A stretch of 64,000 nucleotides of DNA from Gigaspora rosea (GCA_003550325.1 QKWP01000570.1:1-64000); one strand, 5' to 3'. Counted from the first letter of the stretch, positions 11,548-23,869 are shown. Program-made: numbers and translations. Notes: a model not told the origin generated them from the letters alone.

Positions 11548-12212
11548 TATTATTATTATTATTATTATTATTTTGTGGATAAATAAATACGTCTCTGAAA
11601 ACGGACTCGCACGTGACTGCATCAGGACGAAATAGTTGATTTTTACTGTCATATATAATGGTTTGTTCTATGATTGATCGGCATAAATTGCAGGCGTCGA
11701 CTGCCCATTCACTGGTCTCCAGTTCGAAACCCACGTCGTCATGCCGATCTTCAATCAGCAAAAAGAAGAAATAATATTCCCTACACATTTTTATTAAAAA
11801 ACACTGCTTATCTGTTATGCCGTTTTGTTGTAAAACATATGGGCAAACATTTTTGATGGGAATGTCGTGATTATTAAAATTAAGTGATACGTATACGTAA
11901 TGATTTATAAATATTATTCGGCTTCACGATCGGTTTCATAAGCAATTTACAACTAAGAAAACTAAAAAAAGCAATTGACAAATAAATATTATGATGATTT
12001 ATAATTGTTATGCGGTTTCATAAACAGTTTCATAAGCGATTCATAAGCGGATTATAGCTAAGGAAAGAAATTGACCAATCAAATACAATCGTACAATTCA
12101 ATTTTACCGGAAATCATGCAATATCACATAAATGATTGGATTAAATTTTATGAAATATTATCATTAATTTTCAATAATCAACCAAATCCGTCCATATGAT
12201 ATACGTCTCAAT

Positions 12213-12879
12213 CAGTGTTGGAAATCTTATGTTCTCATGTTCTCATGAGAACATCACTTTTAATTTGAGAACATTTACAAAATTTAAGATGTTCTCAAAT
12301 TTTTTTAGAGAACATTAAGTTTGAAAAATATGTTCTCTATGTAAATATATAAAATAATCAAAAATTATTTGTATTAATATAGGGGTTTAAAATAATTAAG
12401 TTCATAAATATTTAATTGTTAGTTAGTTGAAATACAATTTAGTTATTCTTGAATCACAGAAAAATTGTGAAGAATATAATTTATTGGTTTATCTATTTTA
12501 ATTTTATCTGTTATTAAGGTTTCTTTTAGTTTGTTAAAGCAACTTTTTTCTTTATAATTTATAATTTTATTTTTATAAATATTTATATAAAATTGTATTT
12601 ATTTTTATATTTTAGTTAAATAATTATATTTTTTATTATATTATCATTAATAATTTTTAAATAAAAATTAAAAATAACTAAAAGAAGTATAAAAATACAA
12701 GTGAAAGAGAAATAATGAAAGAGAGAAAATGAGTATAAGAAAGAGAGAGTAAAAGCAAGAAAGAGAGAAAGAAAGAGAAAAAGAGTGTGAAAAGAGAAAG
12801 AAAATTTTTTCTATTTGAGAACATAAAAAAATTTTTGTTCTCATGAGAATATAATTTTCAAACCAAATTTTCAATATTG
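12213..12879. mobile_element. hAT-like element with TTCTCATGAGAA palindromes
   Basis: A 667-bp element, CAGTGTTGGAAAT... to ...TTTTCAATATTG, flanked by a perfect 8-bp TSD GTCTCAAT (12205-12212 and 12880-12887). The sub-terminal DNA carries repeated GAGAACAT/ATGTTCTC words and the palindrome GTTCTCATGAGAAC, also seen in the element at 21760-22286. No transposase frame; the right half is a GAGA-rich tract. Confidence 0.88.
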
Positions 12880-13339
12880 GTCTCAATTCTGATTTAAATC
12901 ATAGTTCTGTAACAAGAATTGCAAGGATTAATACTACAAATGGTGGCAGTATCTTAAATACATCTAATATAGCTCCAAATTTGGGAATCAGAAGGCAAAA
13001 TCAATTTTAAATATTAGCTTGTATAATAAATTAAATTAAAATATAATAGTATAGATATAATATATATTACTTACCAACTTATTTTAGTATTTGCAAATAG
13101 AATTAAATTTTTTCAATTAGTTCAAATCTCAAATACTAAGTTTAAAGCAGGTTTTTTGTTCAAGTTGTTAAACCTTCAGGTTTTCATATCCTATTTCATA
13201 ATAAAGACCATTTTTAGTACACATTTTCTAAACAAATAAATCAATAAATGCATAAAGTATAATACTTTTTTTGTAAGGTAATTATACTACTAGAATGAAA
13301 ATTCAGGACACTCTTTCCAATGATCACTTGAACCAAATT

Positions 13340-13799
13340 ACTAATGAAAGAAAACAAGAGGTTTTTTGTTGGAGTGTTGCCTATATTTAATATATAGTAG
13401 GATAACACAGGAAAACAGTTTTTATAAAGGACAACTAACTTTCCGGGGACTCCTTTATATATTCGATATGCAAGCCAAAAGTGTACTTTTACAAGATAAC
13501 TGGCAGAAGATGGAGCCCTTGTACGAAAAATTTTGGTAGAAATTAAAGTTCTCTTCCATCGACAAAGTTTCCTGTGAAAAACAACGGGAAACAACAAAAA
13601 ATTGAGTTTTTCCAACTACACCCTCTTTTTAAATTTCTTTTGAGTATCATCTTACTTCTCTTTGGATTTTTTCGAAATTTTCACCAAAAAAGTGAGAATC
13701 CTAGCTTACACCCTCCAAAAGATCGGCAGTGTTTATTCCTTTCGAATTGGGACAATCCGAATCGGGACTGGCGCCATTACGAGTAAATTTGGTCGCTAT
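13340..13799 (+). repeat. Family A dispersed repeat, copy 1, left part
   Basis: Shares long stretches with copies at 46640-47118, 50914-51470 (inverted) and 54880-55880. Examples are AGATAACTGGCAGRAG, TTTTTTCGAAATTTTC and CTCCAAAAGATCRGCA. Not recognised as a known class; no conserved open frame across copies. A hAT-like element interrupts it at 13800. Confidence 0.75.
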
Positions 13800-14850
13800 T
13801 AGAGCTTCGATCCTACTTTTTTGAGCATTTGGATTAAATTCGAATTCTATTTTACACATCCGGTTAAATTTGAATATAATCCGAATTGAATAAATTCGGA
13901 TTTAATCCGTAAAAAAAGTATAGGTACGTTAAGAACTCAAATTACTTCACATAGAATAAAGTTATTTAACGCATTTAAAACAAGCTAAATACGTCTGCTT
14001 ATTTCAGGTAATATGTTATGCGTCATTTATTAATTCCTGTCATTCAGGGATTGACGTATGTTATTTACTGATTTTTTACTAATCCATCAATAACCTGAGT
14101 TATTGCTAGAATTTAATGTTTAATAATGCATCAATAAATTGTAGTAAAAATAAATAAACTAATAATTGAAGTTTGTTAAATAATGTTCATATAATTACTT
14201 TCATGAATCGTTTTTTTTCTTTATTGATATTATGGAGCTGCAAACATATAGTTTTCTGTCTCGTGAATCCTTCAATAGAATATATGACAACCAAAGAAAA
14301 ATTAATCGAAGCTTAATGGGTATTAATCGCTATAATGAATGTTTAAATTAAAAAATTTAAGCCTTTAGCACGATTAACTAAAATACTGGATTACTAATAC
14401 TTTTAAGATACTTTGTATCAGTATAACAAAAGAGCTTCATTTACTTAAATGAGATGAAAATAATTTGAGAACACAAGTTTGCCTAATAGAGAATTTTTAT
14501 TAAGTGATTTGTGCAGCGCATCAGTCGACAGAACATGAAGGCAAACAAAAAAACTTGGAAAAAAATATTATTTTTGTTGTTATCGATAGTAAATTTAATT
14601 TTTTGTTTAATAACGTAAATAGATTTTTTTTTTTTAGTGAAGTGATACCTTAAACTTTTAATAATAATTTAAATTTACTTTTCTTACTCAGTTATCATAA
14701 CAACATCTAGGATTACAAATCGGATAATCCTTATCCTTAATCCAATATGTATTACAGATCTATCCGTTTAAAATTAATGAATTCGGATATCCGAATTTAA
14801 TCCGAATTATCAGATTTATCCGAATTGATCAGATACGGATCAAAGCACTT
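13800..14850. mobile_element. Non-autonomous hAT-like element inserted in family A
   Basis: A 1,051-bp element with 14-bp ends TAGAGCTTCGATCC and GGATCAAAGCACTT (11 of 14 paired). It is flanked by GTCGCTAT (13792-13799) and GTCACTAT (14851-14858), an 8-bp TSD with one change. Sub-terminal words ATCCGAATT / AATTCGGAT are repeated. Family A resumes right after it; the copy near 55300 is uninterrupted at the same point, which confirms the insertion. No transposase frame. Confidence 0.85.
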
Positions 14851-15410
14851 GTCACTATATACAAATAAACAATGAATGACGTGGTTGGATCTGGAGAGCA
14901 CATGAAAAATTTCTTATCTTTTTTAGTTTTGTCTTTTTTTTATATACTTGTACATATAATACATCGATAGACATTAGTCTTGTGGTATTATATAATTTTT
15001 ATCATTTATGCTAGACATGTTAGCATCTACAGTTTCTATACTTTCTTTGCTATTTCTTTGGTTTTTCTTTTTTTTATTTCTTTTCTTTTGGTTGTATTTT
15101 CGGTTTGGTTATTTGGTAGTCGTTTAGGTTTTGTCCCTCTTTTAATGTTTTTCCTTTTTTATTCTTCTTTATGAAAAGCTCAGAAAAGAAGTTTTTAGAT
15201 AGAATAGATTCCGTGGTTGGTTTTTGAAGCCAGGCGGTGCTATACTTCTTGCTGATGGGGAAGATCGTCGCTTGAGTATGAGCAAACCATTTCAGTGCAA
15301 TAGCCAAAGTTGGGCACCAATTCGGGCAACTGGCTTAGTTTAACTATTACTGTTAGTATATAAAATTATGTAGCTTTTATGTAATTTGCTAATAAAGGTT
15401 AGACGGCTAC
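14851..15410 (+). repeat. Family A dispersed repeat, copy 1, right part
   Basis: Resumes with AAATAAACAATGAATGAC, also found at 47090 and 55322. It then has ATTATATAATTTTTATC and a T-rich part with TTTAGGTTTTGT, parallel to 48250-48320 and 55480-55650. Open frames on either strand here are not conserved between copies, so I do not call a gene. Confidence 0.65.
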
Positions 15411-15798
15411 AAAGTTTTAAAAAAAAAAATTATACTACTAGAATTATCTTGCTACACTTATAATTACCTCAGAGTTCCTGATTGAAAAATATCTGTAAAA
15501 AATCTAGATACAACAGATTTTTTAATTAGAAATGTGATAGTAATGTAATTATAATATATAAGAAAAGAAAATAATTAGCATTATAGGTATTAGAATGCAG
15601 ATTATAAATAAATATTCTTTAGAATTTTTTTTTGAATTAATTTATATAATTAAAAATTAAACATATGGGGTGAGTCAGTAGAAATGCACTATATTTTTTC
15701 TAAATAAGCTTTTTTAAACCTTTAACCAAGAATAACTTAACAACAACTTAATCAAATTTCTTATTAAATTACTAATAAAGATATGAGCAATACCTTAC

Positions 15799-15839
<41 letters not shown>

Positions 15840-16492
15840 NTAATCAAATTTAATCAAAATTTTTTTAAATCAATTTTAAAAACTAGTAAATTTATTTAAA
15901 AATTTTTTACTAAATTTGGTTAAATTTTTGATAAGTTATTTTTGTTTGAAAATTTAAAAAATTTTCATTAAAACAATATGGTGGGTTTCTACTGATATTT
16001 CTATATTTAGATAAGTTCAGTTTAACTATTCTAAAATTAAAACATCCCAGTTAATAAAAAATAAAAAACAAATAAACTAATAAATAAAACTATTATCAAC
16101 ACATTATAAAAGTTACTAATCTAACTCTATTTGTTTTATTTATTTTTGGATACTATTCATAATGATGTATACTTTCTTAATAATGCATTCTTTACTAACG
16201 ATATATTCTTCCTAATGACATATCTCTTTTTAACAATACATAAAATTTTACAATAAGAACAGAACATATCATTCGCATTTACTAATAATAGATTACAAAA
16301 ATCTTAGATAATTAGAAGAAGAAAAAAAAAAAGAAATATAAATACTTAACAAGTTTTACCTAGTATTCAAACCAATTTTTTATCTCAAAATTAAAAATTA
16401 TATTAATCTTTTTATTATAACATATTTTCAACTTTTTTATTTTATTTTCTGATCCATATTATTTTTTCTTTTATATCACTAATTCTAACCTT
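15411..16492. other. AT-rich DNA with poly(A) and a single N
   Basis: An A-tract of about 38 bp at 15802-15839 ends in an undetermined base at 15840, a likely sequencing limit. ATGGGGTGAGTCAGTAGAAA (15664) and TTTCTACTGAT (about 15988) form an inverted pair that may be the ends of a worn MITE. No gene seen. Confidence 0.45.
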
Positions 16493-16624
16493 ATGGCAAA
16501 TTCGCATAAGACAGTTATGGCAGAACTATTAAATAATAACAGGCATGATGCTATTGGCAATTCTCTTAGTGCTCCTTATGATTCATTACAAAATTACCAA
16601 GCCCAAGTTGCAACTATTTACTAA
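16493..16624 (+). pseudogene. Small ORF relic, unknown
   Basis: A 43-residue frame, MANSHKTVMAELLNNNRHDA at its start, ends at TAA. The same frame continues for 20 protein-like residues (FFLQSKEQEIEGYNYDTSFI) before a second stop. Composition is more protein-like than the surrounding AT-rich frames. It may be a fragment of a multicopy family. No function can be given. Confidence 0.25.
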
Positions 16625-16998
16625 TTCTTTCTTCAATCTAAAGAACAGGAAATCGAAGGGTACAATTATGATACATCTTTTATTTAAGTGAAATTTTGGA
16701 AAACATATAACCAAAACAAAGAACGGCTTGTATTAAGCAACTTACTAGATATTATACCATAGTAACTGTTAGAATTTATTATATTTTCTATAAGTGGGAA
16801 ACTGATCTAATTGATAAAACTACAAAACTAACAGCACCGATGATATATGAACTAAAAAAAAGATTATCAGCAGATCATAAATTATTTTTAAACAATTAGC
16901 ATAAATCATATGGCATTAATAATAATATTTACATATTTTATTTTTTAATAAAGTTTCTATTAATATATATTACTTTTTAAACAAATAAATTAATAATA

Positions 16999-17406
16999 TA
17001 GTGCGGGACACCTAAAGGCAGAAATTATGAAATTTGTCTCATTTTCAAAAATTTTATAGTAAAATTTGATGTCTTTGTGAATCCTTGCATTTTGATTGGC
17101 TAATAATTAATTTTAAAAAAATATTTTAAAATTAATTTAAAAATTAATTTAAAATTAGCCAATAGCAGAAAGCTAAAACATGTGACTTGTCCCATTTTTG
17201 ACTAAATTTTTATGCATCATATAAAAATACTATACTTTTAAACTTATTAATTAAAACAATATACAATGATTTTTGAAAAGTTAAAACCGCTAAGTTGTAG
17301 TAAATTAGCTAAATTACAAAATAGAGGCCTATTTTTTGTGATATTATTTTTATATTGAATATTATTAGCTTTTAAAGTTTGTGAAGCCTTTAGGTGTCCT
17401 GCACTG
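16999..17406. mobile_element. pogo/Tc1-like MITE (TA target)
   Basis: A 408-bp element. The left end TAGTGCGGGACACCTAAAGG pairs with the right end CCTTTAGGTGTCCTGCACTG, and TA flanks both sides. The middle contains a second inverted pair (TTGGCTAATAATT / AATTAGCCAA). No coding potential beyond a short spurious frame. Confidence 0.78.
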
Positions 17407-19266
17407 TATAATATAAAATATTTACTTCCTTGCAAACTATCACTATATAGGATTGTTTTGCTTTAACTGTATTTAGTAAGATCACAGTCCTTACTATTAT
17501 AAATTCAAATATATAAAGAAATTGTTAAATTAAGAAATGCAACTACTAAATTTTGAACATAAACTTCTCTATTAGACTATGCAAATAAAATTGATTGTTT
17601 CTCATAATATGAACTTCTTAAATAAAACTGGCTAGCTTTTTTTTAATAATTTTATATATATAACAATTTATAAAATTTTTGAAAAATTTAAAACCTAAAC
17701 ATTTTCAAAATTTGATTTGGCTGGGTTATGAGAACTAAATAATTAACTTTGTATAGCCTTAATAAAATAAATCTATATTCAAAATAGAAACTTTGCAGAA
17801 GTATTATGCTTTACAAAACTTAAAATATTTGATAATATATAATATATATTTATTGCTTTGAACATGTATACATGCTAAATATGGTTGCCAGTTCCAGATC
17901 TCTTCAAAATCATGAATATTAAATACACTACCAATTCTATCATAGTGAACTGATGGCTAAAAGTCTCTAACTAGTTTAAAAAAATAAACTTGTATATTAA
18001 TATAAAGAGAAATTCGCTATTGTTTGTGTTATATAGTATAGTAGCACATTATTAGAGATTGTTCAATCAGAAGCGCAATTTACCAATGGCCAATAGAAAC
18101 TTGGAAGAAAATTAGTAAATGTGATGCTTAAAATTGGGAATTTAAAATTGGGTTTGGAAAAAAAATTAAATCAAAAAAGAGATAAATAATAATAAAAAAG
18201 TTTCTTCAGTTATTTTTTAAATTATTTATTTTCTGATCTTTTAAAAAAGATCTCGAAATAATAAAATACTATTGATAGTGTACCAAACCATTGATAAGTA
18301 ATTTGCATTTTTTAGTGTCTGATAGTGAATCAGTAGTAAACAGATAACTGTAACAGTTTGATCATTTTGCTCTTAATGAATTGGTTGTTATAGCATTGTT
18401 CATATTGGTTCATATAGTAACTTACTTTTTTCAAAAACAACAAAACAAAATCCAGCCATATATGAACTTATTTCCCTCAGGTAAACCTAAACCTAGCTAT
18501 TATTGCTACACATGATACATGGTAATTTTCATTAGATATCAGTTGTTTTCAGAGTAGGTTGATTCTTTGCTCAAAAGTACCAACAAGAAAATACCCAGTT
18601 TTAACGATAACTGGATTATCGTAACTGCAACAAAAATGAAATAAAGCAGATACAACATTAAATATCTAAGTATAAATTTAAAATAAAACAAATAAAATCA
18701 GAAAATATGCATTTAATGTAAAATATTAAATCTTTGGGGGGCACACCAGAATGATGAAAAATGAGAAGTTGAAAGTATGACCACATAGAATGACTGATCA
18801 GTAATTCACCTGGTTAGACCGAAACCATTGAAATTTCTCCAAACCTATGCGGAAATGGATGGTACAATGAATAAAGTAACGGGCGGAAAAGAAGAAAAGA
18901 ACGGTGAAAAAAAAAAAATTTATAAACAATATATATTACAAAATTATGACATTAATATCGAAGATCAGATGACCAGATTGGTTGTCATTTAATCGTTCAA
19001 TAAACAGGTAAATTCATCAACCAAAGATTAATTTTATAAGCTTTATAATACATACTTTCGAAGTTACTATAGTACGTCCGTACATACTCTATTTACATAT
19101 ATCTACCTATAAAGTATAGAATAGTTGACGAAGCAATTTAAGGGCGGAGTAAAACGTAAATTTCTAATAATTTTTATTATTTACGTGAATAGAATAATAG
19201 TTGCCGTACACAATTTCTGGATAAGTTTTCTGGCCGCAAATGTATGAATTTTTAATCGCTGCAAAG
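17407..19266. other. Intergenic DNA, no gene found
   Basis: AT-rich sequence without a supported gene. 18720-18910 is less AT-rich and has ATGATGA (18752) and CTGA (18793) spaced like snoRNA C and D boxes, but they lack a convincing terminal stem. I leave it uncalled. Confidence 0.45.
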
Positions 19267-19528
19267 TAGAGGTCTTACCCGGGTTGGGTTGACCCGTACG
19301 GGTCAGTAAATATGACGGGTTATGCGGGTCACGGATCAAAAAATTTAGCTGACCCGGGTCAAATAGGTTAATTCGATATTTTGCCAAAAAAAAAAAAAAA
19401 GACTTTGCTAGAGTTAGGGACTAGATATATTTTTTTACAATCCAGATACAAAATAATAAATCTTTAGATCCGGGTCAAACCCAACCCGAAATTTCTTGAC
19501 CTGGGCCACAACCCGGGTAAGACCTCTA
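19267..19528. mobile_element. TIR element with CCCGGGTTG ends
   Basis: 262 bp bounded by TAGAGGTCTTACCCGGGTTG and CAACCCGGGTAAGACCTCTA, a 20-bp perfect terminal inverted repeat. Inside are several GACCCGGGTCA / GGGTTGACCC words. TAGAG ends suggest a hAT relative, but the flanks (CTGCAAAG and GGACTGAT) do not form a duplication, so the class is provisional. Confidence 0.7.
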
Positions 19529-19773
19529 GGACTGATCAAAGTTTGTCCCACACTCTGGTCTCATTTTCTGAAGATGACCAATCAAGACTGTTTAAACGGA
19601 CGAAGGTGATAGAGATTTGGAACTTTGGAGATTCCAACCTTCCAGTAAACGATACTATTAATACATGTACAGTAAGTTTAATTCTAGATAATCATTTGCT
19701 TTAATTTGTATTAAGATATAAAAGCTATTCTTTTTTAATGGTTTGGTTTTTATACTATATATTTGCACTAGAC

Positions 19774-21212
19774 TAGGAATGTTTATAGAGTAAGGTACTC
19801 CAGAGTAACTGCCCACCCCACGCCGGTGTGGTTTGACATGACACTACCCCGGCTTATTAATATATTATTTGTAAAAGTGGTTTATACTCCGGAGTAATTA
19901 TGTATAATAAATACTGTATATTTTCACCGATAGTCATTGAGACATTTGGCTTGGTTTATTACTCTTAGTTAAACTATTATGAGCGCTGACAAGGGAAAAC
20001 CTGTAGGTAAATATTTGAGTTACTAGCTTACAGTATTTACCCCGTGACTTCACTATTTTATACTGTATATGTGAGTTAGGGTGTCCAGGATTATGATCCG
20101 GTAAATGCCAAATTATGCATCCGGTAAATTGCAAATTATGCGAATTATGCGGACCCCATGATTAAGGTTAAAAAAAATTTTGCTGACCAACCAAATTTCA
20201 AGATCTTCTGTAATGCAAGACAAATTTTATAACCGTCTATGAAACTGTTTTTACGTGTTATAAAATTTTATTATATAAATAATATTTTCGAACTCTAACC
20301 TTATTGCAAGATTTTATCCCTAATCTACCACGAAATTTTACTAGAAATTTTTTTTGTGTTCTATTTTTGCCCGTGGTATGTACTAAAATTATCTGCAACT
20401 TAAATTGTACAACCAATAGTGTGTATAATCAATAATTGTTACTACATTCGAGGTGTTAAGAATATCAGTATGTGATTTTAGTATGATTTTATCAAACCTT
20501 ACTATAGAGTTTGCTTAATTATCACGCCTCATAGAATTTAGGGTTAGCTCTACCAGAAATTATGATTAATTCCAGCCGGGTTTTTTAGGGAGTGATGGTA
20601 CGGTTTGATAAAATCACATCCGTACCATACTGATCTGTAATTCCCTACAGTCGGATCTATTAATTTTAAAGTGTAGATACTATGATAGTTTAGCCAGCAT
20701 TATTCACATGATCCTACTCGGAATTAGCCAGCGTTAGAGTATAATATAGGCCGACTTGATAATACACTCTGTAATTTAATCTGTGTAACGACAATTGACC
20801 AATAGAAATTCCCTTATACGAGAGAAAGGATAAATTATGCGAGATTATGCGGGCTTCTTTAAATTATGCGAAATCGCATATTTTATGCGCTATAAGGTGA
20901 ATTATGCGAATATTATGCCGGATCATAATCCTGGACACTCTAATGTGAGTAATGCCAAGTAAAGTCGCGTAATGGTTTTACTCATTTGATAAGTTTTATC
21001 AATAGAATTCATTTCTGGTAATATTAGAAATTAGATGCATACTGGTAAGAACTTATGGTTTCATTGACACCACTCAGACTCAGTACATAATTGTAACAGT
21101 ACTCTGGGTTATACTCCGAAGTATACTATATGAGTATACTCCAGTGTAGTGTGTGGTGTTAAGGGATACTCTGCCAAAGTATACACCACATTGCACTCCG
21201 TTAACATCCCTA
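19774..21212. mobile_element. Outer hAT-like element (hosts a second one)
   Basis: Ends TAGGAATGTT and AACATCCCTA, flanked by CACTAGAC (19766-19773) and CACTGGAC (21213-21220), an 8-bp TSD with one change. Sub-terminal words such as TACTCCGGAGTA and TATACTCC recur near both ends. Without the inner element it is about 565 bp. No transposase. Confidence 0.8.
20077..20942. mobile_element. Inner hAT-like element
   Basis: 866 bp with ends TAGGGTGTCCAGGATTATGA and TCATAATCCTGGACACTCTA (one mismatch), flanked by a perfect 8-bp TSD ATGTGAGT (20069-20076 and 20943-20950). Sub-terminal AATTATGCG words occur many times near both ends, as for transposase binding sites. It lies inside the element at 19774-21212. 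Confidence 0.9.
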
Positions 21213-21759
21213 CACTGGACTATATTCGTTAAATCAGATCTTTAATTTATACCTGGTATAGATGGTTATAGGTCATTTTAAGCTATGTTATGAAATTTTA
21301 ATTCGAATCATGACTCATAACTCAATAACCATATGTTGTTTGCGCGAAATGGCACTAAGATAATTTTAGTGACCAAAAGTTTGGTGCTGTATTATTACTT
21401 TCCAGAAACCTGTAAATAATTATGTAACGGTTATATAACTATTATATGATAAAAATATTATAATAATAATATTTTGGTAATTCTATTATATTACTTATAA
21501 CTCTTCTCATTATAAAATTTAATATTCTATGAATTCTTATCACATGACTCACGCGATATAATTTCGCGCGGAATATGTGAAATGTATGCTAGGTTTATTT
21601 CGCGCGAAGTGCATCTATAGCATGCACGTATGGTTAACAAACTTATCAATTATAAATTTATCTCTTGTGAATGAACGCTTTTGATATTTAGGGTCAGAAA
21701 GAGCACTAACTTTTGTGTTGGAGAGTAAAGACGACATATAAAACTAAAACCCATGTGTC

Positions 21760-22286
21760 CAGTGTTCGAAATTTCGGACTCAAACACTGTTCTCATGAGA
21801 ACAGCATAATAGCTATGAGTGTTCTCAACCTATTGTTTATGTTCTCACTTCTGCTCGCTAAAAAAAAAAAAATTTAAAAATATCATATGCCATACATATA
21901 GTATACATATAATTAAAATATATGTACCTTTTTTTTAACTCTATGACTAATGTTCTAATATTACCTATAAAAGCATAAATGGTATGGGTTAAATATACTT
22001 AATTTCTATTAACACATCTATATATGAATATACATTAGAGCATATTTTTTCATTTATGCTACAGTAATTATATGTAAGTTCAACTAAATAAATTTGATAA
22101 TAAATGATTACAATTAGTTCAGTAGTTATATGATATTTATTTATTTCGAATTTGGTATAGCTGAGAACACTATTTCTATTTTACTGTTCTCAAAAAAATT
22201 TTAATAGTGAACAGTAAAAAATTTTTACTGCGCAATTTAAAATACTGTTCTCATGAGAACTCTGAGAACACTAATTTCGAACACTG
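21760..22286. mobile_element. hAT-like element, GTTCTCATGAGAAC family
   Basis: 527 bp, CAGTGTTCGAAATTTCG to ATTTCGAACACTG, with a perfect 8-bp TSD CATGTGTC (21752-21759 and 22287-22294). It carries GTTCTCATGAGAAC twice. It belongs to the same family as 12213-12879. Non-coding. Confidence 0.9.
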
Positions 22287-22294
22287 CATGTGTC

Positions 22295-23022
22295 CAATTC
22301 AAGTTAAAATAATTACAAGTTTTTATCTTGGCGACACTCATATTGATCAAGTTTTAACAATTCGCTTAATGTTAATGATACACGTAGTAATAAAGATTTT
22401 TCACAATGATTCAAATTATCCTTAAACCTTTTCAACTCGAGAAATGAACTTTCATATATACTTTATATATATAATGGACGCGTTAAACAACCACCATTTA
22501 ACTGAAGCACTAATCAAAACTCTGATAAACCAAACTTTGTAAGTTGCAATATAATATTTTATTACGCATATGCGAGATCCTCAGTATTTAGAATGTATTA
22601 TGTATATCCTAAACATCAAAGATTACAATTATAGAGAATACGGAGGATCTAAAATATATCGATTATATAGATATAGTGATAATTGAAGATCGGAGATATC
22701 AAGTATCTTGAAGAAATCTTACCACGAATTTAACGTAATGGGTCTTCTGATAAAATTCTTTTTATTAACAATTTCTTTTATACTATATAAAAATTTGGGC
22801 AGTCTGATTTCAATAAGGCCAATTTATGATATGAAAACCAATAAATTAACTTAGTATGGCCTTAGATACAAGTATGATAGAACGAAAATAGAAAAAACTT
22901 TGACAGCTTTGAAAGCAATTTCTACGTTCTTCAAAGATTTTAGCGAATAAACGTGGTGTGTTTCCACGAGTCGGATGATGCAATTGGTCGGCTATGGCGG
23001 ACCTTTTAGAAAGAATCAATAG
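22295..23022. other. Intergenic DNA downstream of the SCA7 gene
   Basis: An ATG at 22473 opens a 22-codon plus-strand frame (MDALNNHHLTEALIKTLINQ) that runs into a GTAAGT donor-like site, but no downstream exon follows convincingly. Otherwise nothing is seen. Confidence 0.35.
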
Positions 23023-23869
23023 CTAACAAGTATCTGGGGTTGTAATGTCGGAGTGCAATAACTCATCGTATTTGAAATAATCACTTGTCCGTGGTGTATG
23101 ATGATAGTAATTTGGTCGCGTGACAAGAGGTCGAGGTTTATAACACATTGTTGCTTCCATGACAGCATCAACTTCCGCATCTGAATCAATTACAGCAACA
23201 TCTCTTTCTGAGTCATCGATCTTATTATCTTGTTTATTATTCGATACTGCAATTTCTTCTAAAAATTTAGGTTAAATAAAAATATTAATTATAATGATCG
23301 GATCATAGTCTAATCATTATCGGATGTTCACGCGTGACTCACTTGGCGGACGTTCTGCAGCTTTCTTTTTTTGATGTTCGGCGAGTAACTCATCGTATCT
23401 CTTTGAACGACCTTGAACTGCCCGTTTCGAACCAACAGAATGAGTTTTACAAGTCAATGAACGTGTGCATGGTGTAGTCTTTGGATATTGAATGACACCA
23501 CATTGTTTATCCAAATCAATGGGACCTATTAACGTTAAAGCAGATTAAATATCATCCTTGTAAAATACGATTTATTAAAAAAACATTTATTAAAAAGATG
23601 TTGCAATTACCTTTATTTCTTCCTACAGGTTTTATTTTCTTTTTCTTCTCTTTGGTTTTCTTCTTTTTCTCGGTAGATGGATCTGTATCTGATTGAGATA
23701 GTGTTCTTTTTGTAGATTTTATTTGTTCTTCATCTGATGAAATTAAAATAAATGAAATTATTATATTTTTTTTTTCTGATTAAATGCAAAAATTTTAAAT
23801 AAATGCAATTTTACCTTCGGAAATATGTGTGCTTTTGCCATTTTTTTTAGAATTATTTAATTCTCCCAT
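23023..23869 (-). CDS. SGF73: SCA7-domain SAGA subunit (Sgf73/ataxin-7-like), 4 exons
   Basis: Expected to anchor the deubiquitinase module (Ubp8-Sgf11-Sus1) to SAGA. Exons 23869-23815, 23733-23611, 23525-23343, 23258-23023; all GT-AG and in frame; 198 aa. The SCA7 zinc-binding pattern is present in exon 3: C68-x10-C79-x5-C85-x2-H88, within CGVIQYPKTTPCTRSLTCKT and then HSVGSKRAVQGRSKRYDELL. Exon 2 is Lys-rich (KKKKTKEKKKKIKP), a likely nuclear signal. The C-terminal 80 residues are acidic and unassigned. The protein is far shorter than yeast Sgf73 or human ataxin-7 and lacks Gln runs. The symbol is by domain; other SCA7 proteins (ATXN7L3-type) are possible but carry a different finger. Confidence 0.88.

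Noticed and set aside
11674-11788. tRNA-like segment with GTTCGAAACCC and pairing ends GATCGGCAT / ATGCCGATC
   Set aside because: The ends pair well, but no T-stem, anticodon stem or A box can be drawn, so it is a hairpin, not a tRNA. The two short frames over it (11534-11788 -, 11674-11856 +) are not supported.
13241-13615. 124-residue minus-strand frame
   Set aside because: Antisense to the family A orientation and not conserved in the copies at 46.6, 51 and 55 kb.
18745-18800. Possible C/D-box snoRNA (ATGATGA ... CTGA)
   Set aside because: Terminal stem next to the boxes is only about two base pairs, and no C'/D' pair or guide match can be shown.
19267-19528. 8-bp TSD for the CCCGGGTTG-ended element
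   Set aside because: Flanking octamers CTGCAAAG and GGACTGAT do not match; the element is kept only on its 20-bp inverted ends.
22473-22700. Possible short two-exon gene starting MDALNNHHLTEALIKTLINQ
   Set aside because: A donor-like GTAAGT follows, but every acceptor tried leads to a stop within about 17 residues; no homology seen.
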